From JAJAZB01 sp964244295 (GTDB taxonomy: Bacteria > Bacteroidota > Bacteroidia > Cytophagales > Spirosomataceae): a stretch of 64,000 nt of DNA. Under the pieces are notes generated by a model. That model had not been told where the DNA came from and did not search any database. It worked only from the letters and a program-made list of their open reading frames with translations. Made by a program: the position numbers and the translations under genes. Each line of letters opens with the position of its first letter. The stretch's first letter is position 1. This document shows positions 35,728 through 44,343 of this stretch, piece after piece. The stretch is taken from positions 1 through 64,000 of the forward strand of contig CAXTIG010000007.1 in the NCBI GenBank assembly GCA_964244295.1. The letters are read 5' to 3'.

Positions 35728-35843
35728 GCAACCCTGACAGCGGGCGTAGCCCCTGTCAGCGGTTGCGGGCTGGTGGGTAGCTAAACTTGGTTATCTGGCG
35801 AGGCGCAACCGCTGACAGGGGCTACGCCCGCTGTCAGGGTTGC
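35728..35843. repeat. 40-bp perfect inverted repeat
   Basis: Arms 35728-35767 and 35804-35843 are exact complements (GCAACCCTGACAGCGGGCGT is the outer half) around a 36-nt loop. The right arm contains the stop codon (35834-35836) of the THUMP-like gene, so the element has inserted at or recombined with its 3-prime end. Confidence 0.9.
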
Positions 35844-37039
35844 TTCTTGCCTACTACCAGCGCGTGTTGCCCGTCGGGCAGGGTGGTTGCGAAAATATAG
35901 TCTTCTCCCCCATCCGCCAACCCCAGGCGCTTACGAAGATCGGCCACCGTAGCCGGGAAATTGCGCACCGTCAAGTGAGCGCGGCGGACGGGCAGCAGGG
36001 CTTGCAGAATTTTCCGGTCGGGTTTGCAGACGGTGTTCACCGAAAAAATCCGCCCCGGAAAATCGGCCCGCAGGGCATCCGAGGTGTAAAGGTGGCTGTT
36101 GACGTGGAGTTTTGCCAACCCCAACCGCCCGGCCAGCAGCCGGAACGCGCCCGCTTTGAGCAGCGCCGCGTTGGGTTCGTAGAGGTAACGAAGCGGGGGC
36201 GAATACCTCACCTCGGCCTGGGCTTCTTCGTTTCGATGGAACCTAAAAACGTGTTCCGACCCATTTTTTAACAAATTCACCGCCCGGATCTCCGGGAACG
36301 GAACGGCGGTTCGCGTCAGCGAAAACAGCACTTCTTTCACTTCATTTTCGACGGCCAGGACGTGAACCGTTTCAACGGTTTCCAGTTGCCGGAAGGCCGC
36401 GTCGAGGTCGAGCCAGGGGGCAGCTTTGAGCAACACGCGGGGGGCTTTTTCGAGTAAAGTCGTCCGCAACCTGAGCACGTCCGGCTCGCAATTTTCCAAC
36501 CGAAATACTTTCCCACGGTCGTCCCGCCGCGCGGGGTCGAGGTAAAGCCAGTCGAATGATGCGCCGGGTTTTGTCAAAAAATCCTCGGCGGTTTGATGTT
36601 CGACCAGGACGTTGCCAACGCCAAGGGCGGGCAGGTTATGGGCGGCCAATCCGGCCAAACCGGCTTCCCGTTCGACGTAGAAAACCGTTGAAACGGTTTC
36701 GGCAAACGCCCAGGTATCCACGCCCAACCCGCCCGTCAAGTCGGCTAGGGTTTCCCCGGAAACCAACCCGGCTTTGTACCGTGCCGTGCGCTCCGACGAA
36801 CTTTGTTCGAGCGAAAGCACGGGCGGGAAAAGCACTGCTCCGTTGGCCACCCAGGTGGGCAGTTTGGCGACGACGCGCTGCCGGGCGGCCAGTTGCGCGG
36901 CCAGTTCGCGCAGGGGCAAATCGGGAAAACGCCCCGCCTGCATCAGCAACCGGACGGGGTCGGCGGTGGCGTAATCACGGAGAAAGGCGCGGGCTTCGGG
37001 CGTAAGCAGGGCGGAAAAAGTCGGAACGTCGGGAGGCAT
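35834..37039 (-). CDS. THUMP-like domain class I SAM methyltransferase
   Basis: A 401-residue putative RNA methyltransferase. The SAM pocket is ADLTGGLGVDTWAFA, followed by the acidic VFYVEREAG, and the catalytic-type motif YLDPARRD. The C-terminal 150 residues form the THUMP-like RNA-binding region. The family is conserved in Bacteroidota; the RNA target is unknown. The frame opens at 37135, but the ATG at 37039 begins the conserved MPPDVPTFSALLTPEA. The stop lies in the arm of a 40-bp palindrome, so the last residue or two may derive from the repeat. Confidence 0.85.
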   Translation of the reverse strand: MPPDVPTFSALLTPEARAFLRDYATADPVRLLMQAGRFPDLPLRELAAQLAARQRVVAKLPTWVANGAVLFPPVLSLEQSSSERTARYKAGLVSGETLADLTGGLGVDTWAFAETVSTVFYVEREAGLAGLAAHNLPALGVGNVLVEHQTAEDFLTKPGASFDWLYLDPARRDDRGKVFRLENCEPDVLRLRTTLLEKAPRVLLKAAPWLDLDAAFRQLETVETVHVLAVENEVKEVLFSLTRTAVPFPEIRAVNLLKNGSEHVFRFHRNEEAQAEVRYSPPLRYLYEPNAALLKAGAFRLLAGRLGLAKLHVNSHLYTSDALRADFPGRIFSVNTVCKPDRKILQALLPVRRAHLTVRNFPATVADLRKRLGLADGGEDYIFATTLPDGQHALVVGKKQP

Positions 37040-37160
37040 CACGCCACGAAGAACGCGAAAACTACCGGGGAAATGGGCCATTTCTGGAGTGGTTTTACGG
37101 AGCAACGCCATTTCTGACGGGTATTTTTGGCCCAATTCTTCCTTCTTCTCCCAAAGCGGC

Positions 37161-37168
37161 TATTTTTG
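37161..37168 (+). promoter_or_regulatory. -7 box (TATTTTTG) for the first MFS gene
   Basis: A TAnnTTTG match 29 bp before the ATG at 37198, in the region divergent from the THUMP-like gene. Confidence 0.45.
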
Positions 37169-37197
37169 TCCGTTCACCTTTCTCACTCCTTCCCTTC

Positions 37198-38682
37198 ATG
37201 CCCGCATCTGCTCCCGGTTCGGTTTCCGCTGCCCGATTCGATAACAACGCCGTCAGCCCGGCCAAACTCTGGCGGGTCATCACGGCCTCCTCGGTGGGAA
37301 CGGTCATCGAGTGGTACGACTTCTACATTTTCGGCTCGCTGGCCACCGTGCTGGCCGGGCAATTTTTCCCCTCCGACGACCCCACCGCCGGATTTTTGAG
37401 TACCCTGGCCACCTTCGGGGCGGGTTTCGTGGCGCGGCCCTTCGGGGCCATCATTTTCGGGCGCCTCGGCGACCGCATCGGGCGGAAGTACACGTTTTTG
37501 CTCACACTGCTGCTCATGGGCGGCAGCACGTTTTTGATTGCGCTCATTCCCGGTTACGCGTCCATCGGGATGCTGGCTCCGGCGCTGCTGGTTACGCTGC
37601 GCATCGTGCAGGGCCTGGCCCTCGGTGGGGAATACGGCGGGGCGGCGACCTACGTGGCCGAACACGCCCCCGACCACCAGCGCGGTAAGTACACGAGTTA
37701 CATCCAGGCCACGGCGGCGGTGGGCTTGCTGGTGAGCATCGCGGTGATTCTGAGTTGTCAGGCCGGTCTGGGCAAGGCCGCGTTTAGCGACTGGGGTTGG
37801 CGGGTGCCCTTCGCGCTGTCGGGGGTGCTGGTGGTGGTGTCGTATTTTATCCGGCGGAACATGGATGAATCGCCGGTTTTTCAGGAACTCAAACAGCGCG
37901 GCGAGGTGTCGAAAAGTCCGCTGCGCGAAAGTTTTTCCGACCCCAAAAACGTGCGGCTGATGCTGCTGGTGATGTTCGGGGCCATCGTGGGGCAGGGCGC
38001 GCTCTGGCACACAGCGCAGTTTTACGCCCAGATTTTCATTACCAGAATCCTGAACGTGGAGTTTGAATCGGCCAACTGGATCGTAGCGGCGGCGCTGGTG
38101 CTGGGCACCCCGTTTTACGTGGTGTTCGGGGCGCTTTCCGACCGGCTGGGCCGCAAGCGCGTGATGCTCACCGGAATGCTGCTGGCCGTACTGTGCTACT
38201 ACCCAATTTACAAAGGCATGGACGCGGCGGTAAACGGCGGGGCCGTGACCGACCAAAAAACGGCGGTGGTCGAGGGCAAAACCGTGGAGACGGTGACCTA
38301 CGCCTCCGGCAACATCCTCACCAAAACCAGCGCCCCCGGTGGACTGGTGAAAACCGAAGTGGCCCCGGCGGCGGGCGCGACGTTCTGGCTCATCGCCCTG
38401 ATTTTCGTGCAAATCCTCTTCGCCACGATGGCCTACGGGCCGATCGCGGCGTTTTTGGTGGAAGTCTTCCCGACCAAAATCCGCTACACGTCGCTTTCGG
38501 TGCCCTACCACTTTGCCAACGGCGTGTTCGGCGGCTGTTCGCCCTTCGTGGCCACCTGGCTCGGCACCCTGACCGGCTCAAAATTCGCCGGAATTTTCTA
38601 TCCCATGTTTCTGGCCGCGCTGACGGTGGGGATTGGGTATTTCTTTTTGAAAGAAACGAAGGGGAAACCGTTGCGGGATTAA
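37198..38682 (+). CDS. MFS transporter (MHS-like), copy 1
   Basis: A 494-residue twelve-helix carrier of the metabolite:H+ symporter type. Signature stretches are SSVGTVIEWYDFYIFGSLA at the N-terminus, GRLGDRIGRKYTF between helices 2 and 3, and ALGGEYGGAATYVAEHAP. A charged insert of about 60 residues (about 341-400) interrupts the C-terminal half. The paralogue at 39622 has an insert of similar place and size. The substrate is probably a carboxylate or other organic ion, given the family and acs nearby; this is inference. Confidence 0.9.
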   Translation: MPASAPGSVSAARFDNNAVSPAKLWRVITASSVGTVIEWYDFYIFGSLATVLAGQFFPSDDPTAGFLSTLATFGAGFVARPFGAIIFGRLGDRIGRKYTFLLTLLLMGGSTFLIALIPGYASIGMLAPALLVTLRIVQGLALGGEYGGAATYVAEHAPDHQRGKYTSYIQATAAVGLLVSIAVILSCQAGLGKAAFSDWGWRVPFALSGVLVVVSYFIRRNMDESPVFQELKQRGEVSKSPLRESFSDPKNVRLMLLVMFGAIVGQGALWHTAQFYAQIFITRILNVEFESANWIVAAALVLGTPFYVVFGALSDRLGRKRVMLTGMLLAVLCYYPIYKGMDAAVNGGAVTDQKTAVVEGKTVETVTYASGNILTKTSAPGGLVKTEVAPAAGATFWLIALIFVQILFATMAYGPIAAFLVEVFPTKIRYTSLSVPYHFANGVFGGCSPFVATWLGTLTGSKFAGIFYPMFLAALTVGIGYFFLKETKGKPLRD

Positions 38683-38714
38683 AAAGCATTTGATATAGAC
38701 TGAAATCGAGACGG

Positions 38715-38722
38715 TATATTTG
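38715..38722 (+). promoter_or_regulatory. -7 box (TATATTTG) for the HEPN pair
   Basis: A TAnnTTTG match ending 4 nt before the ATG at 38727, with a -33-like TTTG at 38689-38692, 22 bp upstream. This is the best promoter in the window, and the spacing implies a leaderless message. Confidence 0.6.
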
Positions 38723-38726
38723 CTCC

Positions 38727-39149
38727 ATGCCGACCAGAACTGATTTGCAGGAATTAGCCCAAAAGCGTATCGAAGAAGCGGAAGTGCTTTGGCAGGCAGG
38801 TTATTACGAAGGCGCTTTTCACGTTGCTGGCTATGCAATCGAAATCTCTCTAAAGGCCGCAATCTGCAAGCATTCAGGGATAGATTACTTGTTTTCCTTT
38901 CCTGAAAGCACCACCAAACCGAAAGAAATCAGCACGGTATTCGACAAGTTGAAAACGCACGATTTAGATGTCTTGGTCATTTTAGCTGGCCTTTATCAAG
39001 CGCTAAGGGACAAAAATCAAGAAGTATTCGTTAGCTGGTCAACAATTACCCAAATGAAGTGGACGGAGCAAGTCAGGTACAATCCTCGTGGAAAAAAAAT
39101 GGAAACGGGACGTAGAACTCAATCAGGTAAACGTCAGAGATTTTATTGA
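38727..39149 (+). pseudogene. HEPN domain protein, frameshifted
   Basis: A 140-residue frame. The first about 124 residues are a HEPN domain: YYEGAFHVAGYAIEISLKAA, KTHDLDVLV and QVRYNPRG. The final GKKMETGRRTQSGKRQRFY is out of register. Removing one A from the A8 run near 39091-39099 would continue as WKRDVELNQVNVRDFIDS and end at 39192, giving the normal C-terminal helix and a 22-bp overlap with the partner ATG at 39171. It is either a sequencing indel, a genuine knock-out, or slippage expression. A strong leaderless promoter precedes it. Confidence 0.7.
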
Positions 39150-39170
39150 CTCAACAAAAATTTTTCTGTC

Positions 39171-39521
39171 ATGGATTCGAAAGTTTTGGTAGCCCGTTTG
39201 AAAGGGGTTTTTGAGAAAATCAATGCGCAGGAGCGTGTGGTGGACTGTGCTGGGTTGGTTTCAGTGTATCCTGACCTTGAAAATAGTCCGTTTATCCTAC
39301 TCGTTTCGATGCCCCAGACACAACATCTGTCATGCAGCGGCAAAATCAGTTTCGTAGCGGATTACCTCTACGACAATCTGGATTCCGCTGAATTGGAACT
39401 GGTTGACAGGGTGCGGGTATACGCGAGCAAAGAAAGCCTCGAAACAGATATGGAACTGGGTGAGCAAGGCTTCCGATACACCTGTGAAGATTTGGTAGCA
39501 TCACGATTTTTGGTGAGTTAA
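39171..39521 (+). CDS. Unknown partner of second HEPN protein
   Basis: A 116-residue protein I do not recognise: MDSKVLVARLKGVFEKINAQ, strand SPFILLVSMP, then an acidic C-terminal half (LDSAELELVDRVRVYAS). It follows the HEPN gene, overlapping its restored frame by 22 bp, which indicates coupled expression. The MNT motifs GSxxRG/DxD are missing. It resembles the 9485 partner in size, position and N-terminus. A terminator follows at 39543. Confidence 0.6.
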   Translation: MDSKVLVARLKGVFEKINAQERVVDCAGLVSVYPDLENSPFILLVSMPQTQHLSCSGKISFVADYLYDNLDSAELELVDRVRVYASKESLETDMELGEQGFRYTCEDLVASRFLVS

Positions 39522-39542
39522 GTTTTAAAGGAACTAAGAATC

Positions 39543-39569
39543 AGCCCTTCAGCTATGAAGGGCTTTTTT
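39543..39569 (+). terminator. Terminator after the second HEPN pair
   Basis: AGCCCTTCA stem (39543-39551, complement 39555-39563) with a 3-nt loop and T6. Confidence 0.85.
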
Positions 39570-39621
39570 GTGATATTGGGCGACTTCTTTACTCTGTAAC
39601 CTCTAACCCAACCAACTTTTC

Positions 39622-41130
39622 ATGCCTTCCCCCGCTAAAACCGCCCTTCATCCGGCGGCTCCGGCCCAGAACATCCGCACGGTGATTGCCGCCTCCTCGG
39701 TCGGGACGCTCATCGAGTGGTACGATTTCTACATTTTCGGCTCGCTCGCCACCATCATTTCCACGCAGTTTTTTCCGAAAGAAAACCCGACGGCGGCCTT
39801 GCTCAGCACGCTGGCCACCTTCGCGGCGGGCTTCGTGGTGCGGCCTTTCGGGGCGCTCGTGTTCGGGCGGCTGGGCGATTTGGTGGGGCGGAAATACACG
39901 TTTCTGGTCACGCTGGTGCTCATGGGCGGCAGTACGTTTCTGATTGGCTGCATTCCACGTTACGAAACCATCGGCATCGCCGCGCCGATCCTGGTGCTGC
40001 TGCTCCGGCTGGTGCAGGGCCTGGCCCTCGGCGGCGAATACGGCGGGGCGGCGACTTACGTGGCCGAACACGCCCCCGAAGGGCGGCGGGGTTATTTTAC
40101 GAGTTGGATTCAGACCACGGCTACGTTAGGCCTGTTCGTTTCGCTGCTGGTCATCGTCGCCACCCGGCAGGGCGTGGGCGTGGCGACGTTCGAGGAATGG
40201 GGCTGGCGGATTCCCTTCCTGCTTTCGGCGGTGCTGGTGGCGGTGTCGGTGTACATCCGGCTGCGGATGGAAGAATCGCCGCTGTTTACCAAACTGAAAT
40301 CGGAGGGGAAAACGTCGAAAAACCCCCTGGCCGAGTCGTTCGGCAAGCGGGAAAATTTAAAAATGGTGCTGCTCGCTTTGCTTGGAGCCACCGCCGGGCA
40401 GGGCGTGGTGTGGTACACGGGGCAGTTTTACGCGCTGTCGTTCATTCAAAAAGCCTGCAACGTGGAGTTCGTGCAGTCGAATTACATCGTCGTGCTGGCG
40501 CTGCTGGTGGCCACGCCGGGTTTCGTGCTCTTCGGCTGGCTGTCCGACCGAGTGGGGCGGAAGCCGATTTTACTGGCCGGAATGCTGCTGGCCGTGCTCA
40601 CCTACCGGCCCATTTACCGGGCGATGTACGACCTGGCCGACGTTTCTCAGAAAACCGAAATTTCCTCCGCTGAACGCATCGACCGAAAAACGGACGCGGG
40701 CCTGACGACGGCCACGACCGTCCGGTATTTCACCGACGGCACTACCCGGCAGGAAAGCACTTTAGAAAACAGCATCGCCGCCCCAAAAATTACCCTCACC
40801 CTGGGCAGTACCGGGTTCTGGACCATGACCCTGCTCGTGTTGCTCCAGGTGCTGTACGTGACGATGGTGTACGGGCCGATTGCGGCGTTTCTGGTCGAAT
40901 TATTCCCGACCCGGATTCGCTACACGTCGATGTCCTTGCCTTACCACGTCGGCAATGGCGTGTTCGGCGGGCTGACGCCGTTTTTAGCCACAGCGCTGGT
41001 CGAAAAGGCCAAACTCGACGGCACCCCGCAGGCGTTCTTGCAGGGGCTTTGGTACCCGATTATCGTCGCGTCGGTGTGTTTTGTGATTGGGCTGGTGTAT
41101 TTGTCGGATAAAAAGGTTGACAAGGGGTGA
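39622..41130 (+). CDS. MFS transporter (MHS-like), copy 2
   Basis: A 502-residue carrier closely related to the protein at 37198: the same SSVGTLIEWYDFYIFGSLA opening, GRLGDLVGRKYTF loop and ALGGEYGGAATYVAEHAP stretch. The arrangement suggests an old tandem duplication later split by the HEPN pair. The charged insert in the C-terminal half (YRAMYDLADVSQKTE onward) has diverged from that of the first copy. A small membrane protein and acetyl-CoA synthetase follow, so the likely substrate is a short-chain carboxylate, by context only. Confidence 0.9.
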   Translation: MPSPAKTALHPAAPAQNIRTVIAASSVGTLIEWYDFYIFGSLATIISTQFFPKENPTAALLSTLATFAAGFVVRPFGALVFGRLGDLVGRKYTFLVTLVLMGGSTFLIGCIPRYETIGIAAPILVLLLRLVQGLALGGEYGGAATYVAEHAPEGRRGYFTSWIQTTATLGLFVSLLVIVATRQGVGVATFEEWGWRIPFLLSAVLVAVSVYIRLRMEESPLFTKLKSEGKTSKNPLAESFGKRENLKMVLLALLGATAGQGVVWYTGQFYALSFIQKACNVEFVQSNYIVVLALLVATPGFVLFGWLSDRVGRKPILLAGMLLAVLTYRPIYRAMYDLADVSQKTEISSAERIDRKTDAGLTTATTVRYFTDGTTRQESTLENSIAAPKITLTLGSTGFWTMTLLVLLQVLYVTMVYGPIAAFLVELFPTRIRYTSMSLPYHVGNGVFGGLTPFLATALVEKAKLDGTPQAFLQGLWYPIIVASVCFVIGLVYLSDKKVDKG

Positions 41131-41138
41131 GCGGAAAA

Positions 41139-41274
41139 TTCCCCTCCTTTTTTAAGGAGGGGTGCCCCGTAGGGGCGGGGTGGTTGGCTGGAAGATGAAA
41201 GCGGCTTGCTGGCAACCCAACCACCCCCGCTCACCCACCGCCCACCGCACCCCCTCCTTTTTTAAGGAGGGGAG
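41139..41274. repeat. Palindromic repeat with two CCTCCTTTTTTAAGGAGG cores
   Basis: Two copies of a self-complementary core, CCCTCCTTTTTTAAGGAGGG, lie at either end (about 41142-41161 and 41251-41271), separated by a GC-rich spacer containing CCGTAGGGGCGGGGTGG and a CCAACCACCCC counterpart. Together they form a larger imperfect inverted repeat. Non-coding. Confidence 0.75.
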
Positions 41275-41298
41275 TTTTTAGCTTCAAAACCTCAAAAA

Positions 41299-41529
41299 AT
41301 GAACACCCTCAAACGCTACCTCGGCCTCGTCTGGATTCTCCTCGGCCTTTACGTTGGCTACGACCGCGTGGTGGATTCGTTGCAAAAAATTGGCAGTGAA
41401 AAACTCGACGACCAGATTTTTGGCTGGGTCGTGTTGCTGGTGCTGACGCCGCTGATTACCGGCGGGTTGTGCTTGTTTGGGTACTACGCGCTGCGGGGTG
41501 AGTACGGACCAACTTCCCGAAAGTTGTAG
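41299..41529 (+). CDS. Small two-TM membrane protein (DUF6814-like)
   Basis: A 76-residue protein with two transmembrane helices (LGLVWILLGLYVGY and FGWVVLLVLTPLITGGLCLFG). It recalls the small DUF6814-type proteins that accompany MFS transporters in Bacteroidota; I give this from memory and it needs confirmation. It lies 168 bp after the second MFS gene, with a repeat between, and 92 bp before acs. A role as carrier accessory subunit is inference. Confidence 0.6.
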   Translation: MNTLKRYLGLVWILLGLYVGYDRVVDSLQKIGSEKLDDQIFGWVVLLVLTPLITGGLCLFGYYALRGEYGPTSRKL

Positions 41530-41534
41530 ACATA

Positions 41535-41568
41535 AACTTCCCGGAAGTTTAAAAACTTCCGGGAAGTT
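41535..41568. terminator. 16-bp hairpin between small membrane protein and acs
   Basis: AACTTCCCGGAAGTTT (41535-41550) pairs perfectly with 41553-41568 around a 2-nt loop. Each arm is itself nearly palindromic. It may terminate the upstream gene, though the T-run is short. Confidence 0.6.
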
Positions 41569-41621
41569 CGCCGACCTGTCGGTAATTTTCGGGCCAATTT
41601 TCCCCGAAAAACCTCCGAACC

Positions 41622-43532
41622 ATGCCCTTCCAAGTCCGCACCTTCGACGAATACCAGCAGGCTTACGACCATTCCGTCCGCGACCCCGAAGGCTTCTGGG
41701 CCGAAATCGCCCAGGAGTTTCTCTGGCGCAAACCCTGGACGAAAACCCTGGAGTGGAATTTTACCGAGCCGAGCGTGAAGTGGTTCGTGGGCGGTACACT
41801 CAACATCACCGAAAATGCCCTCGACCGCCACCTCGCCACCCGCGCCGATCAGCCCGCGCTGATCTGGGAACCCAACGACCCCGCTGAGGACCCCGTCACA
41901 ATCACCTACCGGAACCTCCACGAACGGGTGTGCCGCTTTGCCAACGTGTTGAAGAAACACGGCATCCAAAAAGGCGACCGGGTGTGCATCTACCTGCCGA
42001 TGGTACCCGAACTGGCCATCGCCGTGCTGGCCTGCGCCCGCATCGGGGCGGTGCATTCGGTGGTGTTTGGCGGGTTTTCGGCCCAGAGTATCGCCGACCG
42101 CATCAACGACGCCCAGTGCCGGTTGGTCATCACCTCCGACGGGGCTTTTCGCGGCCCGAAGCAAATTCCGATGAAGGCCACCGTCGACGATGCCGTCGAG
42201 AAGTGTCCTTCGGTCGAAAAAATCATCGTGATGACCCGCACCCGCACGCCGGTTTCGATGATCAAAGGCCGGGATTTGTGGTGGGAAGACGAGGAAAAAT
42301 ACGTCAGCGCCGACTGCCCCGCCGAAGAAATGGACGCCGAGGATAGGCTGTTTATTCTCTACACCTCTGGTTCGACGGGTAAACCGAAAGGTGTAGTTCA
42401 CACCTGCGGGGGGTACATGGTGTACACCACCTACACGTTTGCTAACGTGTTTCAGTACCGGCCCGACGAAGCGGGCCGCGTTCCGATTCATTTCTGCACC
42501 GCCGACATCGGCTGGATTACCGGCCACAGCTACATCGTGTACGGGCCGTTGTGCTACGGAGCCACTTCCCTGCTGTTCGAGGGCATTCCGACGTACCCCG
42601 ACGCGGGCCGGTTCTGGGACATCGTGGATCGGCACCGGGTCAACATTCTCTACACCGCCCCCACCGCCATCCGCTCGCTGATGGGGGCCGGGTTGGAATG
42701 GGTCAACGGCAAAGACCTGAGCAGCCTGACCACGCTCGGCACCGTCGGCGAGCCGATCAACGAAGAAGCTTGGCATTGGTATCACGAAAATATTGGCAAA
42801 GGCCGCTGCCCCATCGTGGACACCTGGTGGCAAACCGAAACGAGCGGCGTGCTGATTTCAAATTTGGCGGGCGTCACCCCCGAAAAACCCACCTTCGCCA
42901 CCTTGCCGCTGCCCGGTGTGCAACCCGTGCTGGTCGATGAGCAGGGAAAAGAAATCGAAGGCAACGGGGTTTCGGGAAATCTTTGCCTGAAATTTCCCTG
43001 GCCGGGCATCGTCCGTACCACCTACGGCGATCACGAACGCTGCCGTCAGGCGTATTTTGCCACCTACTCCGGCCTGTACTTCACCGGCGACGGTTGCCTG
43101 CGCGACGAGAATGGGTACTACCGCATCACGGGCCGGGTGGACGACGTGCTCAACGTATCGGGTCACCGCATCGGCACGGCGGAAGTCGAGAACGCCATCA
43201 ACCTGCACCTGGGTGTGGTGGAAAGCGCCGTGGTGGGCTACCCGCACGACATCAAGGGCCAGGGTATTTACGCCTACGTGATCACCGACCACGCCCCCGA
43301 CGACGCTGATTTGACGCGAAAAGACATCGGCGCGACGGTGAGCCGGGTCATCGGCCCGATTGCCCGGCCCGACAAAATTCAGTTTGTAACCGGTTTGCCC
43401 AAAACCCGTTCGGGCAAAATCATGCGACGCATTCTCCGCAAAATCGCCGAAGGCGACACCAGCAACCTCGGCGACACCAGCACCCTCCTCGACCCGTCGG
43501 TGGTGGAGGAGATTAAGGGGGGGAAAGTTTAG
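41622..43532 (+). CDS. acs: Acetate--CoA ligase (acetyl-CoA synthetase)
   Basis: A 636-residue AMP-forming ligase converting acetate, ATP and CoA to acetyl-CoA. The adenylate motifs are complete: YTSGSTGKPKGVVHT near 246, WWQTETSG near 403, YFTGDGCLRDENGYY, and the C-terminal lysine in SGKIMRRILRKIAEG near 600, the usual acetylation-control site. Length and order match the family. It lies downstream of two MFS carriers and a small membrane protein, which suggests a carboxylate-use unit. The truncated GH130 gene starts 10 bp after its stop. Confidence 0.96.
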   Translation: MPFQVRTFDEYQQAYDHSVRDPEGFWAEIAQEFLWRKPWTKTLEWNFTEPSVKWFVGGTLNITENALDRHLATRADQPALIWEPNDPAEDPVTITYRNLHERVCRFANVLKKHGIQKGDRVCIYLPMVPELAIAVLACARIGAVHSVVFGGFSAQSIADRINDAQCRLVITSDGAFRGPKQIPMKATVDDAVEKCPSVEKIIVMTRTRTPVSMIKGRDLWWEDEEKYVSADCPAEEMDAEDRLFILYTSGSTGKPKGVVHTCGGYMVYTTYTFANVFQYRPDEAGRVPIHFCTADIGWITGHSYIVYGPLCYGATSLLFEGIPTYPDAGRFWDIVDRHRVNILYTAPTAIRSLMGAGLEWVNGKDLSSLTTLGTVGEPINEEAWHWYHENIGKGRCPIVDTWWQTETSGVLISNLAGVTPEKPTFATLPLPGVQPVLVDEQGKEIEGNGVSGNLCLKFPWPGIVRTTYGDHERCRQAYFATYSGLYFTGDGCLRDENGYYRITGRVDDVLNVSGHRIGTAEVENAINLHLGVVESAVVGYPHDIKGQGIYAYVITDHAPDDADLTRKDIGATVSRVIGPIARPDKIQFVTGLPKTRSGKIMRRILRKIAEGDTSNLGDTSTLLDPSVVEEIKGGKV

Positions 43533-43542
43533 CATTTTCGGT

Positions 43543-44340
43543 TTGTGGTTTACGGTTCATCACCTCATTTTCGGTCCCAACGACGTGGACCTGAGCCATT
43601 CGCCCCTGCGGACCACCATCGGCCCCGACGCGACCTACGTGCTGGGGGCCTTCAACCCCGGCCTGACCTGCCTGCCCAACGGCAACCTGCTCATCATCGT
43701 GCGCGTGGCCGAGGCCCTGCGGCAGTCCATCGTCGGCGACCGCATCCACGCCATCCGCTGGGATGTCCAACGCGGTTACGTGCTCGATGCCTACCGATTA
43801 GACGGCGTGAATCCCGCCGACCCGCGCAAGTTTCAACTGCTCGCGCACCATTCCAAAGTGATGGCCTTGACCCCGCTCTCCTGGCTGCTGCCGGTGGAAC
43901 TAAACGCCGATGGCACGGGAGTCGTGCAGGTGCATTACGACAACATCATCGCTCCGCAGCGGAGTTACCAGGAATACGGCGTGGAAGACGCCCGGATTTC
44001 TAAAATCGACGGAACGTATTACCTCACCACCTGCTCGGTGAGTGCCGCTCGGCACTCGACTATGCTTTACACCTCGGCTGACGAGCTGAACTATACGCTG
44101 CAAGGCATCATCCTCGACCACCAAAACAAGGATATGCTGTTTTTTGAAGGAAAAATCGGCGGGAAATTTTTCGCCCTCACCCGTCCACTGGGCGATTTGT
44201 ACTTCGCTTACCCGCCCGACAGTCCTTTCCAGGGCGGGCCATCGATCCACCTGGCCTCCTCGCCCGACGGCCTGCACTGGAGGCCGATCGTAATGCCCCT
44301 CCTCGTCCGGGAGCCTGTGGCCACCAAGCCGGTTGAGGAG
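43543..44340 (+). pseudogene. C-terminally truncated GH130-like glycosidase
   Basis: About 260 residues resembling GH130 mannoside phosphorylases/hydrolases: GAFNPGLTCLPNGNLLIIVR, YGVEDARISKIDGTYYLT and FFEGKIGGKFFALTRP are family-like, including the catalytic-region ED. The family normally runs 330-350 residues; here homology stops near WRPIVMPLLVR. The frame stays open to 44988 but only as the antisense of the next gene, so the last domain is lost. The start shown is TTG; no ATG is available. The deletion or rearrangement joint lies near 44310-44343. Confidence 0.7.
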
Positions 44341-44343
44341 ACA

